Shown here one piece after another: positions 49,615 through 57,259 of a stretch of 64,000 nucleotides of DNA. This DNA is from Acidimicrobiia bacterium. GTDB lineage: Bacteria; Actinomycetota; Acidimicrobiia; IMCC26256; PALSA-610. The DNA is taken from NCBI GenBank assembly GCA_036271555.1, contig DATBAK010000059.1, forward strand, positions 1 to 64,000, written 5' to 3'. The position numbers and the translations under genes are program-made. Numbering within the stretch: the stretch's first letter is position 1; every line of letters starts with the position of its first letter. The notes beneath the pieces are model-generated. The model searched no databases, had not been told where the DNA came from, and worked only from the letters and a program-made list of their open reading frames with translations.

Positions 49615-52001
49615 CACCCCGTGTGTTGATCCTCGACGACAGCCTCACGGTGCGCATGGACCTCGCGGCCGCGTTCGAAGCGGCCGGCTGCACGACCTCG
49701 ATCTGCGCGACCGCGGGCGAGGCGCGCGCGCTCCTCGCCGAGCGGAGCGTCGATGTCATCGTGCTCGACGTGCTGCTGCCCGACGGCGACGGCGTCGAGC
49801 TGCTCGCCGAGCTGCGGCGCACGCCCGCGGGTCGCGACGCGGTCGTCCTGATGCTGTCGACCGAAGCCGAGGTCGGCGACCGCCTGCGCGCCTTGCGCAC
49901 GGGCGCCGACGAGTACGTCGGCAAGCCGTACGACAGTCGCTACGTCGTCGCCAAGGCGCACGAGCTCCACCGCGCGCGCGTCGAAGCGCCCGCGGACGCG
50001 ACGACGATCCTGATCATCGACGACAGCATCACGTTCCGCGAAGAGCTCCGGCGCGCGTGCGAAGAGGGCGGGTACCGCGTGCTCACCGCCGGCACCGGCG
50101 AGGACGGACTGCGCATCGCGGCCGTGCACCGCCCGGCCGCGATCGTCGTCGACGGACAACTGCCCGACACCGACGGCGCCACGGTCATCCGGCGCATCCG
50201 CCTCGACGGCGCGCTCCGCAGCGTGCCCTGCGTGCTGTTGACCGGCTCCGAGGACGGCAGCGCCGAGCTGCGCGCGCTCGACGCCGGCGCCGACACGTTC
50301 ATGCGCAAGGAGGACGACGTCTCCGTCGTCCTCGCGCGGCTGGGCGCGCTGCTGCGCCACGCGCTCCCGCCCGTGCCCGGCGCCCGCGAGCGCAGCACGT
50401 TCGCGCCGCAACGCCTCCTCGCGGTCGACGACAGCGCCACGTACCTGCACGAGCTCGCCCGTCAGCTGCGCGGCGACGGCTACGACGTCGTGGTCGCACG
50501 CTCGGGTGAGGAGGCGCTCGAGCTGCTCGGTGCACAACCCGTCGACTGCATCCTGCTCGATCTCATGATGCCGGGCATCGGCGGCAGCGAGACGTGTCGC
50601 CGCGTCAAGGCGGTCCCGACGCTGCGCGACGTGCCGCTCATCATGCTCACCGCGATGGAGGACCCGGAGTCGTTGGTCGACGCGCTCGCCGCCGGCGCCG
50701 ACGACTACATCCAGAAGTCGACCGAGTTCGAGGTCCTCACCGCGCGCGTGCGGGCCCAGCTGCGCCGCAAGCAGTTCGAGGACGAGCACCGCCACATCCG
50801 CGAGCAGCTCCTCGCGCGCGAGCTCGACGAGGCCGAGGCCGGTCGAGAGCACGCGCGCATGCAGGAACAGCTGATGATCTCCGACCGCATGGCGTCCGTG
50901 GGTGTGCTCGCGGCCGGTGTCGCGCACGAGATCAACAACCCGCTCGGCGCCGTGCTCGGCAACCTCGTGCTCGCGCAGCAGGCGATCGTCGGGCTCGAGG
51001 TCGACTCGTCGTCGTCGGCGCGGCTGCAGGAGATCGTCGAGGAGATGCGCGACGCGCTCGAAGCTGCGCAGCGCATCCGCGACGTCGCTGCCGACCTGAA
51101 GCTGTTCGCTCGATCCGACACCGACGAAGAGGCTGCCATCGACGTGCAGCAGGTCGTGGAGTCTTCGATCCGCATGGCCCGCAACGAGATCCGACACCGC
51201 GCGCGCGTGAGCACGTCGTTCAAACCCGTGCCGCTCGTGCGCGCGAACGCGTCCCGGCTCGGCCAGGTGTTCCTCAACTTGATCGTGAATGCGGCCCAGG
51301 CGATCCCCGAGGGTCGTGCCGACGCCAACGAGATCTCGGTCCGGACGAACATCGACGACAGCGGTCGGGTGCTCGTCGAGGTCGCCGACACCGGCGCGGG
51401 CATTCCGCCCGAGGTGCGCGACAAGCTCTTCACGCCCTTCTTCACGACCAAGCCCGCAGGAGTCGGGACGGGCCTCGGGCTCTCGATCTGCAATCGCATC
51501 ATCCACTCGTTCGGCGGCACGATCAGCGTCGAGAGCGAGCTCGGCGTGGGCACCGTGTTCGGCGTCCACCTCGTCGCCGCGAGCGACGTCGACGCCGCGG
51601 CGGTGATCGGGAGCGTCGACGAGACACCGGGCGCGTCGCGGCGAGGGACTGTGCTCGTCATCGACGACGAACCGTCGGTCGGCGTGCTCGTCGAGCGAGT
51701 GCTGACGCGTGAGCACGACGTCCGCTGCACGATCGACGCGAACGAGGCGCTGAGCTGGATCGAATCCGGTCAGCGCTTCGACGTGATCCTGTGCGATCTC
51801 ATGATGCCGCAGGTCACGGGGATGGAGTTCTACGAGCGCTTGCGGCAGTCGGTGCCGGAGCAGCGGGAAGCCGTCGTGTTCATCACGGGCGGCGCGTTCA
51901 CCGCGGCCGCGCTCGAGTTCGTCGAGCAGCTGGACCGGCCGCTGCTCGAGAAGCCGTTCGACGTCGGCGCGCTGCGCGCGATCGTCAACGAGCGCGTCTG
52001 A
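49611..52001 (+). CDS. REC-REC-REC-histidine kinase-REC protein
   Basis: 796 residues. Three N-terminal receivers: 1-125 (LDDSLTVR, VLDVLLPDGDG, VGKPYD), 135-255 (IDDSITFR, VVDGQLPDTDG, FMRKEDD) and 265-385 (VDDSATYL, LLDLMMPGIGG, IQKSTE). A coiled linker leads to HisKA with His439 in GVAHEINNPLGAVLGN and a HATPase domain with LIVNAAQAIPEG, DTGAGIP and GTGLGLSI. A fourth receiver ends the protein (about 680-796; IDDEPSVG, LCDLMMPQVTG, LEKPFD). It is the last gene of the chemosensory operon and takes the place where a CheY output would be expected, so it may integrate phosphate from CheA with other inputs. Confidence 0.9.
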   Translation: MTPRVLILDDSLTVRMDLAAAFEAAGCTTSICATAGEARALLAERSVDVIVLDVLLPDGDGVELLAELRRTPAGRDAVVLMLSTEAEVGDRLRALRTGADEYVGKPYDSRYVVAKAHELHRARVEAPADATTILIIDDSITFREELRRACEEGGYRVLTAGTGEDGLRIAAVHRPAAIVVDGQLPDTDGATVIRRIRLDGALRSVPCVLLTGSEDGSAELRALDAGADTFMRKEDDVSVVLARLGALLRHALPPVPGARERSTFAPQRLLAVDDSATYLHELARQLRGDGYDVVVARSGEEALELLGAQPVDCILLDLMMPGIGGSETCRRVKAVPTLRDVPLIMLTAMEDPESLVDALAAGADDYIQKSTEFEVLTARVRAQLRRKQFEDEHRHIREQLLARELDEAEAGREHARMQEQLMISDRMASVGVLAAGVAHEINNPLGAVLGNLVLAQQAIVGLEVDSSSSARLQEIVEEMRDALEAAQRIRDVAADLKLFARSDTDEEAAIDVQQVVESSIRMARNEIRHRARVSTSFKPVPLVRANASRLGQVFLNLIVNAAQAIPEGRADANEISVRTNIDDSGRVLVEVADTGAGIPPEVRDKLFTPFFTTKPAGVGTGLGLSICNRIIHSFGGTISVESELGVGTVFGVHLVAASDVDAAAVIGSVDETPGASRRGTVLVIDDEPSVGVLVERVLTREHDVRCTIDANEALSWIESGQRFDVILCDLMMPQVTGMEFYERLRQSVPEQREAVVFITGGAFTAAALEFVEQLDRPLLEKPFDVGALRAIVNERV

Positions 52002-52028
52002 AGCGCGTCGCCCCGAACATCACCGACG

Positions 52029-53588
52029 TCACCCGTCGAGGCGCCCGCAGAGACGCGCGACCGTCTCGAGGAACTGCTCGATGTCGAGCGGCTTCGTCAT
52101 GTAGTCGGTCGCGCCGAGCTCGCGCAGCCGGTCGACCTGCGCCGGCGTCGCGTCGGCCGAGAGCATGAGCACGGGCGTCTCGCGCGCCTCGGGTGAGGAC
52201 CGGAGCCGCTCGAGCACGACATCGCCGTTGATGTCGGGCAGGTGGAGGTCGAGCAGCACGAGGTCGGGACGGCGCTCGCGCGCCAGCCGCAGCCCCGCGC
52301 GACCGGTCGTCGCCGAGACGAGCGAGTACTCCGCGTGCCCGGCGAGGATCCGCTCGACGAGCCGCAGGTTCGACGCGTTGTCCTCGACATAGAGAACGGT
52401 GCAGGTGTCGGTCGCCGTCTCCGTCTGGTCGGGCTCGCTCGGTGGCGCGGCGGGTCTCTCCGCTCGCACGCTCGCGGATTCGCCGCTGTCGCCGTTGGTC
52501 GACGCGCCGTTGGTCGACGCACCGTTGCCGGACGCACCGTTGCCGGACGCGCCGTTGGTCGACGCGCGGGGCGCGCCGAGCATCTCGTTCACGAGCTCGA
52601 GCAGGGTCTCGCCGGCCTGCACGATCTGCGCGGCGTTGTCGCGCTGCTCGGGGCCGAGCTCGTCGCCGGCAAGGAGCTTGCCGAAGCCGATGACGGCGTT
52701 GAGCGGCGTGCGCATGTCGTGGCCGATACGGGAGAGGAGCTCGGCCTTCGTCTTTCCGACGGCTTCGGCGGCCGCGCGCGCTTCGCGCAGCTCGTTCTCG
52801 AGGTGGACGTGATCGGTGACGTCGGTCACGACGACGACGACGCCGTCGATGTCGCCGTTGGGCCCGTGCAGCACGCGGCGATGACCTTCGACGACGCGCA
52901 GGTCGTCGTCCGGTGTCCGCACCCGGTAGCGCGACTCCTCGTGCTCCATCTCGCCCGAGAGCAGCTGCCGGTAGACCTCGCGGATCCGCTCGCGGTCGTC
53001 GGGATGCACGACGGGGGAGTCGAACACCGTGCCGCCGACGAGCGTGTCGGGCTCCGCGCCCAGGACGCGACCCGCGGCGCTGCCGATCTCGCGGATCACG
53101 CCGTCCCGGTCGACGATGGAGATCACGTCGGAGCTCGTCTGCAGGATCGCCTCCGTCGTGCGGACGAGCTCGAGATGCTCGACCTCCAGGCGCTTGAACC
53201 TGCTGACGTCGCGCATCGTGCCGACGATCGCGGCGCGCTCGCGCCCGCCGTCGTCGCGGCGCCCGCGTACCGCGAGCCACGTTGTTGCCGCGTGCTCGCC
53301 GAACGCGACGACCGTCTCGAAGGGATCGCCGCGGTCGAGCGCCGCGTCGATGCCCTGCACGAGCGCGCTCGCATCGTCGCGGCGCGCGCGCCGGAGCAAC
53401 GCGTCCAGCGTGACCCGCTTGGTCGCGACGTCGGCACCGACATCGACGCCGAGCGCAAGGATCTCGATGTCGCTGCCGCGGAGCTCGAACGTGCGGGCGT
53501 CCGGGTCGTAGACGAAGACGATCGCGTCTCCGACTGCGAGCGCACGCTCGATCGTTCCCACCTCCGATTGCGGCACGTTGGCAACCAT
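52029..53588 (-). CDS. PAS-HisKA-receiver protein lacking the ATPase domain
   Basis: 519 residues. Two PAS-type domains (about 15-130 and 140-265, the second with the PAC-like RVLHGPNGDIDGVVVVVTDVT), then a HisKA helix pair with His290 in RIGHDMRTPLNAVIGFGKLL. Where the HATPase domain should begin (after ELVNEML), the sequence turns into a low-complexity NGAST/NGASG linker and then a complete receiver (about 392-519; VEDNASNL, LLDLHLPDINGD, MTKPLDI). No N, G1 or G2 box is present, so it cannot bind ATP on its own. It could be a phospho-transfer intermediate or an adaptor. Divergent from an atypical response regulator. Confidence 0.88.
   Translation of the reverse strand: MVANVPQSEVGTIERALAVGDAIVFVYDPDARTFELRGSDIEILALGVDVGADVATKRVTLDALLRRARRDDASALVQGIDAALDRGDPFETVVAFGEHAATTWLAVRGRRDDGGRERAAIVGTMRDVSRFKRLEVEHLELVRTTEAILQTSSDVISIVDRDGVIREIGSAAGRVLGAEPDTLVGGTVFDSPVVHPDDRERIREVYRQLLSGEMEHEESRYRVRTPDDDLRVVEGHRRVLHGPNGDIDGVVVVVTDVTDHVHLENELREARAAAEAVGKTKAELLSRIGHDMRTPLNAVIGFGKLLAGDELGPEQRDNAAQIVQAGETLLELVNEMLGAPRASTNGASGNGASGNGASTNGASTNGDSGESASVRAERPAAPPSEPDQTETATDTCTVLYVEDNASNLRLVERILAGHAEYSLVSATTGRAGLRLARERRPDLVLLDLHLPDINGDVVLERLRSSPEARETPVLMLSADATPAQVDRLRELGATDYMTKPLDIEQFLETVARLCGRLDG
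52485..52559 (-). repeat. Tandem 15-base repeat encoding an NGAS linker
   Basis: Five 15-base units encode TNGAS, GNGAS, GNGAS, TNGAS and TNGDS between the HisKA helices and the receiver. The repeat occupies the position of the missing ATPase domain and is the likely scar or product of its deletion. Confidence 0.9.
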
Positions 53589-53675
53589 AAGCCCGAGCGC
53601 TCGCCACAAGTGTGAGGTTGTCGCAACGTTGGGATTCGTGATCGCCGCGCACCCGCAGTTGCGCGAGTTAGCATC

Positions 53676-54884
53676 GTGTCGTACTTCGTACGCGCGTCGC
53701 CGCCCCGGACCCCGGCGGCACGCCCGACTCGGGCAGGCCGCACCTTGGGGGACGGTTCCGAAGCCGACGAACCGCTCGAGCGCCCGCCGAGCGGGGGCTC
53801 GACTCGCGTCGATCATCCCGAGGACGTCGACGACGTCGCGCTCGCCGACGTGCTCACGTGGTTGGTGGCCGAGCTCGGTGGTGAAGGCGTGATGGTCGCC
53901 GACGACGAAGGCTTCGTCGTGCTTGCCGACGATCGCGCCGAAGCGTGGTTCGGCTATCCGGCCGCGCGACTCGAGGGCATGCGCGTCGGCGATCTGCTGT
54001 CGGATCCTGCGAATCCGGCGGCCGATCCGTTGACGGTGACCGCGGATGCCGGCGGCAACCGTCGCGTCGACGCCCGTCGCGCCGACGCCACCGTGCGGCG
54101 GGTGCGGCTCGGCGCCAAGCCGGTGACCACGCGTCGGGGCCGGTTCCACGTCCTGACGATCATCGACTCCGCAGACACGGAGGTTCCGGTACCGCCGCCG
54201 GAGCCGATCGGTCGGGTGCTCGTCGTCGGTCCGCTCGACGTGCGCGCCGACTCGGTGGTCGGGACGCTCGATGCGGTGGGCGCGGAGACGCTGACCGCGG
54301 AGAACGCGCGCGGCGCGCTGGTGCTGCTCGAGTCGGAGCGTCCCGACGTCGTGGTGCTCGACGACGACCTGAGCTCCGTCGAGCTGTTCGCCGAGCTGCG
54401 CGTCCTGCGCGCCGCGACCGGCGCACCGATCATCGTCGTGAGCCCGCACGCGGAGGAAGACGATCGCGTCGGCGCGCTGCAACTGGGTGCCGACGACTAC
54501 GTGATCCAGCCGTTCTCCACCGCCGAGCTCGCCGAGCGCGTGCGCGTGGTGGCCCGCCGGTCGGCGGCGCGCACACGGGTGGAGATACTGACGTTCGGTG
54601 ACCTGGAGATCGAGCTCGACGCGCGCCGCGCGTCCGTCGCCGACCGCGACGTGCAGCTCAGTCCGATCGAGTTCGACCTGCTCGTCTTTCTCGCGCGCAC
54701 ACCGCGCCACGTGTTCTCGCGCGCCGACCTGCTGCGCCACGTCTGGGGATCGCGCGCCGACTGGCAGACCGAGGCGACCGTGACCGAGCACGTGCGCCGG
54801 CTCCGTCGCAAGATCGAGCCGGATCCGAACGCGCCGCGTCGCATCATCACCGTGCACCGCGCCGGCTACCGCTTCGATCCCTGA
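53676..54884 (+). CDS. Atypical PAS-receiver-winged-helix response regulator
   Basis: 402 residues from the first GTG; the true start may be later (TTG at 53745), because the first 30 residues are Pro/Arg rich. A PAS-like domain (about 55-165), a receiver (about 180-295) and an OmpR-type winged helix (about 300-402, LSPIEFDLLVFLARTPRHVFSRADLLRHVWG...RRIITVHRAGYRFDP). In the receiver the acidic pocket reads VVGPLD instead of DD, and the invariant lysine of KP is glutamine (VIQPFS); an aspartate in VVLDDDLSS remains. It probably does not respond to phosphate in the usual way. Divergent from the kinase-like protein without ATPase. Confidence 0.82.
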   Translation: MSYFVRASPPRTPAARPTRAGRTLGDGSEADEPLERPPSGGSTRVDHPEDVDDVALADVLTWLVAELGGEGVMVADDEGFVVLADDRAEAWFGYPAARLEGMRVGDLLSDPANPAADPLTVTADAGGNRRVDARRADATVRRVRLGAKPVTTRRGRFHVLTIIDSADTEVPVPPPEPIGRVLVVGPLDVRADSVVGTLDAVGAETLTAENARGALVLLESERPDVVVLDDDLSSVELFAELRVLRAATGAPIIVVSPHAEEDDRVGALQLGADDYVIQPFSTAELAERVRVVARRSAARTRVEILTFGDLEIELDARRASVADRDVQLSPIEFDLLVFLARTPRHVFSRADLLRHVWGSRADWQTEATVTEHVRRLRRKIEPDPNAPRRIITVHRAGYRFDP

Positions 54885-54909
54885 TCGCCGGATACCACCG
54901 TCCGGAGCC

Positions 54910-55641
54910 TCAGCGCGCCCGCGCGTGCGCGACGGCTTCGGGATCGAGCTCGCCCTCGACGACGCGGCGCGCAACATCGGTGAGGAGCTGATGGCGCCCG
55001 CGCGCGTAGCGCCGGAGACCCACGAAGGCTTCGTCGACGCTCACCCGCGCGCGATGGGCGACGACGCCCTTCGCCTGTTCGATCACCACCCGCGCGTCGA
55101 GCGCGGTCCGCAACTGCTCCGCGACCACACGCGCGTGGCGCGCCGCACGCGCCTCGTCGATCGCGAGCGCGGTGACGTCGGCGAGCCCCTGCACCACGGC
55201 GACGTCGTCGGGAGCGAGCGCCTCGGGACTCGTGGCGCCGAGCGCGAGCGCGCCGAGCGCGGCGCCGCTCCGGCGCAGCGGAACCGCGGCGAACGATCGC
55301 AGACCGATGCGCGCGGCTTCGGGCGCGAAGCGGGGCCAGCGCGCGAGCAGGGCGTCGTCGCGGTCGGTGGCGATGATGCAGCCGACGGCGCGGATCGCGT
55401 CGTGGCCCGGTCCCTCGGCGTGCTCGGTCTCGAGCTCCGCGAGACGCTGCCCGGGCTCGCTCGACCACGCCACGGCGCGCAGCGATCCGCCGGCCTCGCC
55501 GAGCACGACGGCCGTGTCGACCGCGAAGAGCCCGGCGACCCGCTGCGTCAGGTCGATCGCGATGTCCGACGGTGCGGTGGTGGCCGCCAGCGACTCGGCG
55601 AAGTCGAGGAATGCGTGCAGCAGCCGCGCTTCTCGGGCCAT
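54910..55641 (-). CDS. GAF-ANTAR regulatory protein
   Basis: 243 residues. GAF domain (about 25-165, TQRVAGLFAVDTAVVLGE...LRSFAAVPLRRSGAALGALALG) and a C-terminal ANTAR domain (about 180-235, LRTALDARVVIEQAKGVVAHRARVSVDEAFVGLRRYAR). ANTAR proteins bind dual RNA hairpins and prevent termination; they are abundant in actinobacteria. The ligand of the GAF domain and the target RNAs are unknown. Convergent with the atypical regulator, 25 bases between stops. Confidence 0.9.
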   Translation of the reverse strand: MAREARLLHAFLDFAESLAATTAPSDIAIDLTQRVAGLFAVDTAVVLGEAGGSLRAVAWSSEPGQRLAELETEHAEGPGHDAIRAVGCIIATDRDDALLARWPRFAPEAARIGLRSFAAVPLRRSGAALGALALGATSPEALAPDDVAVVQGLADVTALAIDEARAARHARVVAEQLRTALDARVVIEQAKGVVAHRARVSVDEAFVGLRRYARGRHQLLTDVARRVVEGELDPEAVAHARAR

Positions 55642-55707
55642 GCGCCAGCCAATCGTCGGGGATGCGCCGCCCGTGCTCGGCTGCGGCCTACCCAGCGCGA
55701 CGCCGGT

Positions 55708-56289
55708 TCAACGCTCCGTTTCGCCGAGTGCGGTCAGCAGTCGCGCGGCATCATCGGGCGCGATCGCGGCCCGCGTGAGGCCCCGACGCACGAGCGCTCG
55801 ATCACACGGTCCGCGTCGCAGCCGCTCGACGAGCGGTCCGATTCGATCGCGCCGACCCCGGACGATCTCCGTGATCAGCCGGAGCTCGGTGGCGACGACA
55901 GGAATCGCCGTCGTGCCGTGCACCACCACGTCGAAGTGCGTCCACGGGCCGCGGCCGAAGCACTCGTTCGTGTCGCCGTCGTCGTCGATCTCGACCGTGC
56001 TGAGCTCGACGACCGCGCCGACGACCCGGACCCGTGCGAAGTACTGGCACGACGGCGCGAGCCAGCGCGGCTCGTGCAGTACCTCGCCGTCGGCAGCGAG
56101 CGCGCCGAACCATTCGTCCACGCCCGCGCGTTCGCGGAAGACGACATCGACATCGTTCGCGGCGGTCGCGATACCGCGGAGCGCCGACGACGCGGTGCCG
56201 ACGACGCGGAGCTCGACCGTGGCGCGACGGTCGTCGCCGGCCATCACGCGCGCGACGAGCGCCGCGTCGATGCCGGAGCTCGTGGTCAC
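55708..56289 (-). CDS. Nucleotidyltransferase-like protein
   Basis: 193 residues from a GTG. The segment VVGTASSALRGIATAANDVDVVF resembles the G-S-x(n)-D-x-D core of the DNA-polymerase-beta nucleotidyltransferase superfamily, and a later HFDVVVHG supplies a third acidic position. The rest is mixed alpha/beta. It could be a stand-alone transferase of the kind seen with toxin-antitoxin or lincosamide enzymes, but there is no antitoxin-like neighbour. One base separates it from the upstream DUF4760-like gene. Confidence 0.6.
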   Translation of the reverse strand: MTTSSGIDAALVARVMAGDDRRATVELRVVGTASSALRGIATAANDVDVVFRERAGVDEWFGALAADGEVLHEPRWLAPSCQYFARVRVVGAVVELSTVEIDDDGDTNECFGRGPWTHFDVVVHGTTAIPVVATELRLITEIVRGRRDRIGPLVERLRRGPCDRALVRRGLTRAAIAPDDAARLLTALGETER

Positions 56290-56290
56290 C

Positions 56291-56776
56291 TCACACGGCG
56301 AGCGTTCGGCGGAGCTTCGCCGCGAGCGCGCCGAACATCGGGTACACGTCGTCGCCCATCGCGGCGATCGACGGTTTCCAGAGCTCGTAGCGGTCGACGA
56401 TCAGCCGGCCCGCGAGCACGTTGATGAGGTCGAAGTCGAACGCGCCGATGCTCTCGAGCGCGCCGAGCTGCTCGAAGAAGTCGAGCTCGCGGTAGAGCAC
56501 GTAGGCCGACACGGAGTTCGTCTCGATGTAGCCGCGGAACGCGGCCGCGAGCGCGTCGCGGCTCTCGAACTGGGCGACGAGGCGACGCGTCTCGACGAGG
56601 CTGTCCTCGTCCCAACGGCGGATGAAGTCGGCTGCGAGCTGCGCATGACGCGCGTGTTGTGCCTCCCGCAACTGCCGACCGCTCACGAGCACGAGTCCGA
56701 GCGTCGAGACGAGACCGACCGAACCGACCGCGGTCGCGACCGCGGTAACGATCTCGGCCCAGTTCGGATCGCTCAT
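56291..56776 (-). CDS. DUF4760-like single-pass membrane protein
   Basis: 161 residues. One membrane helix near the N-terminus (about 9-32, ATAVGSVGLVSTLGLVLVSG), followed by a cytoplasmic helical domain (HAQLAADFIRRWDEDSLVETRRLVAQF...VSAYVLYRELDFFEQLGALESIGAFDFDLINVLAGRLIVDRYELWKPSI). This matches the layout of DUF4760-type proteins of unknown role. In one transcription unit with the SnoaL-like gene upstream (13-base gap) and the nucleotidyltransferase-like gene downstream (one base). Confidence 0.7.
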   Translation of the reverse strand: MSDPNWAEIVTAVATAVGSVGLVSTLGLVLVSGRQLREAQHARHAQLAADFIRRWDEDSLVETRRLVAQFESRDALAAAFRGYIETNSVSAYVLYRELDFFEQLGALESIGAFDFDLINVLAGRLIVDRYELWKPSIAAMGDDVYPMFGALAAKLRRTLAV

Positions 56777-56789
56777 CGCGAAAGGCGGA

Positions 56790-57203
56790 TCAGCGAATGA
56801 GCCCGAGGCCGGCCTGGCAGTGCGGACCGCCCCAGTGCTCGACGACCTTGCCGTCGCGCATGCGCAGGATCGCGGTGCCGTTGATGACGACGGCATCGCC
56901 CGACGGCTCGACGTCGTAGAACGCGGCGCCCGTGTGCGTGCCGCGCACGGTCCAGTTCGACACGATCAGGTCGTCGGACTCGATGAGCAGGTCGACGGTG
57001 AACTTCATGTCCGGGAACGCGTTGCGGGCCTGCGTCCACCACTCGAGCTCCTGCCCGCGCACGTCGTTCCCGACCACATCGGGGGCGACCCGCTCGGTCA
57101 CGTGACTCACGAAGTCCGGCGACCAGTACTCGAAGACGGCGTCGCGATCGCCGCGCTCCATGGCCGCGCTGTACGCACCGAGGATCCTGAGGTTCTCCGA
57201 CAT
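56790..57203 (-). CDS. SnoaL-like/NTF2-fold protein
   Basis: 137 residues of the SnoaL-like polyketide-cyclase/NTF2 superfamily: an initial helix pair (YSAAMERGDRDAVFEYWSPDFVSHV), a central FPDMKFTVDLLIESDDLIVSNWTVRGTHTG segment and a final strand with GKVVEHWGG. Many members of this fold are isomerases or hydrolases; others only bind ligands. Catalytic residues cannot be assigned safely. It is the first gene of a minus-strand unit and divergent from the alcohol dehydrogenase. Confidence 0.8.
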   Translation of the reverse strand: MSENLRILGAYSAAMERGDRDAVFEYWSPDFVSHVTERVAPDVVGNDVRGQELEWWTQARNAFPDMKFTVDLLIESDDLIVSNWTVRGTHTGAAFYDVEPSGDAVVINGTAILRMRDGKVVEHWGGPHCQAGLGLIR

Positions 57204-57259
57204 GCGTGCATCATGCCTGATCGGTTCGGGCGGAGCACGGGCGCGACTAGAAAAGCAGC

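Noticed and set aside
45739-49617. Very long minus-strand open frame opposite cheA and cheB
   Set aside because: It is antisense to genes with complete catalytic motifs, and its own translation has no recognisable domain and a shadow-frame composition.
49611-52001. Frameshift or fusion artefact in the four-receiver kinase
   Set aside because: All receivers are complete, linkers are normal and the frame is continuous, so it is read as a true multi-domain protein.
37421-52001. Flagellar chemotaxis operon
   Set aside because: No flagellar, motor or cheY-cheZ-cheD genes are seen; CheR-TPR, CheA-REC and GT2 point to an alternative system instead.
55708-56776. Toxin-antitoxin pair (nucleotidyltransferase with partner)
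   Set aside because: The adjacent gene encodes a membrane-anchored DUF4760-like protein without antitoxin features; the nucleotidyltransferase motif itself is only partial.
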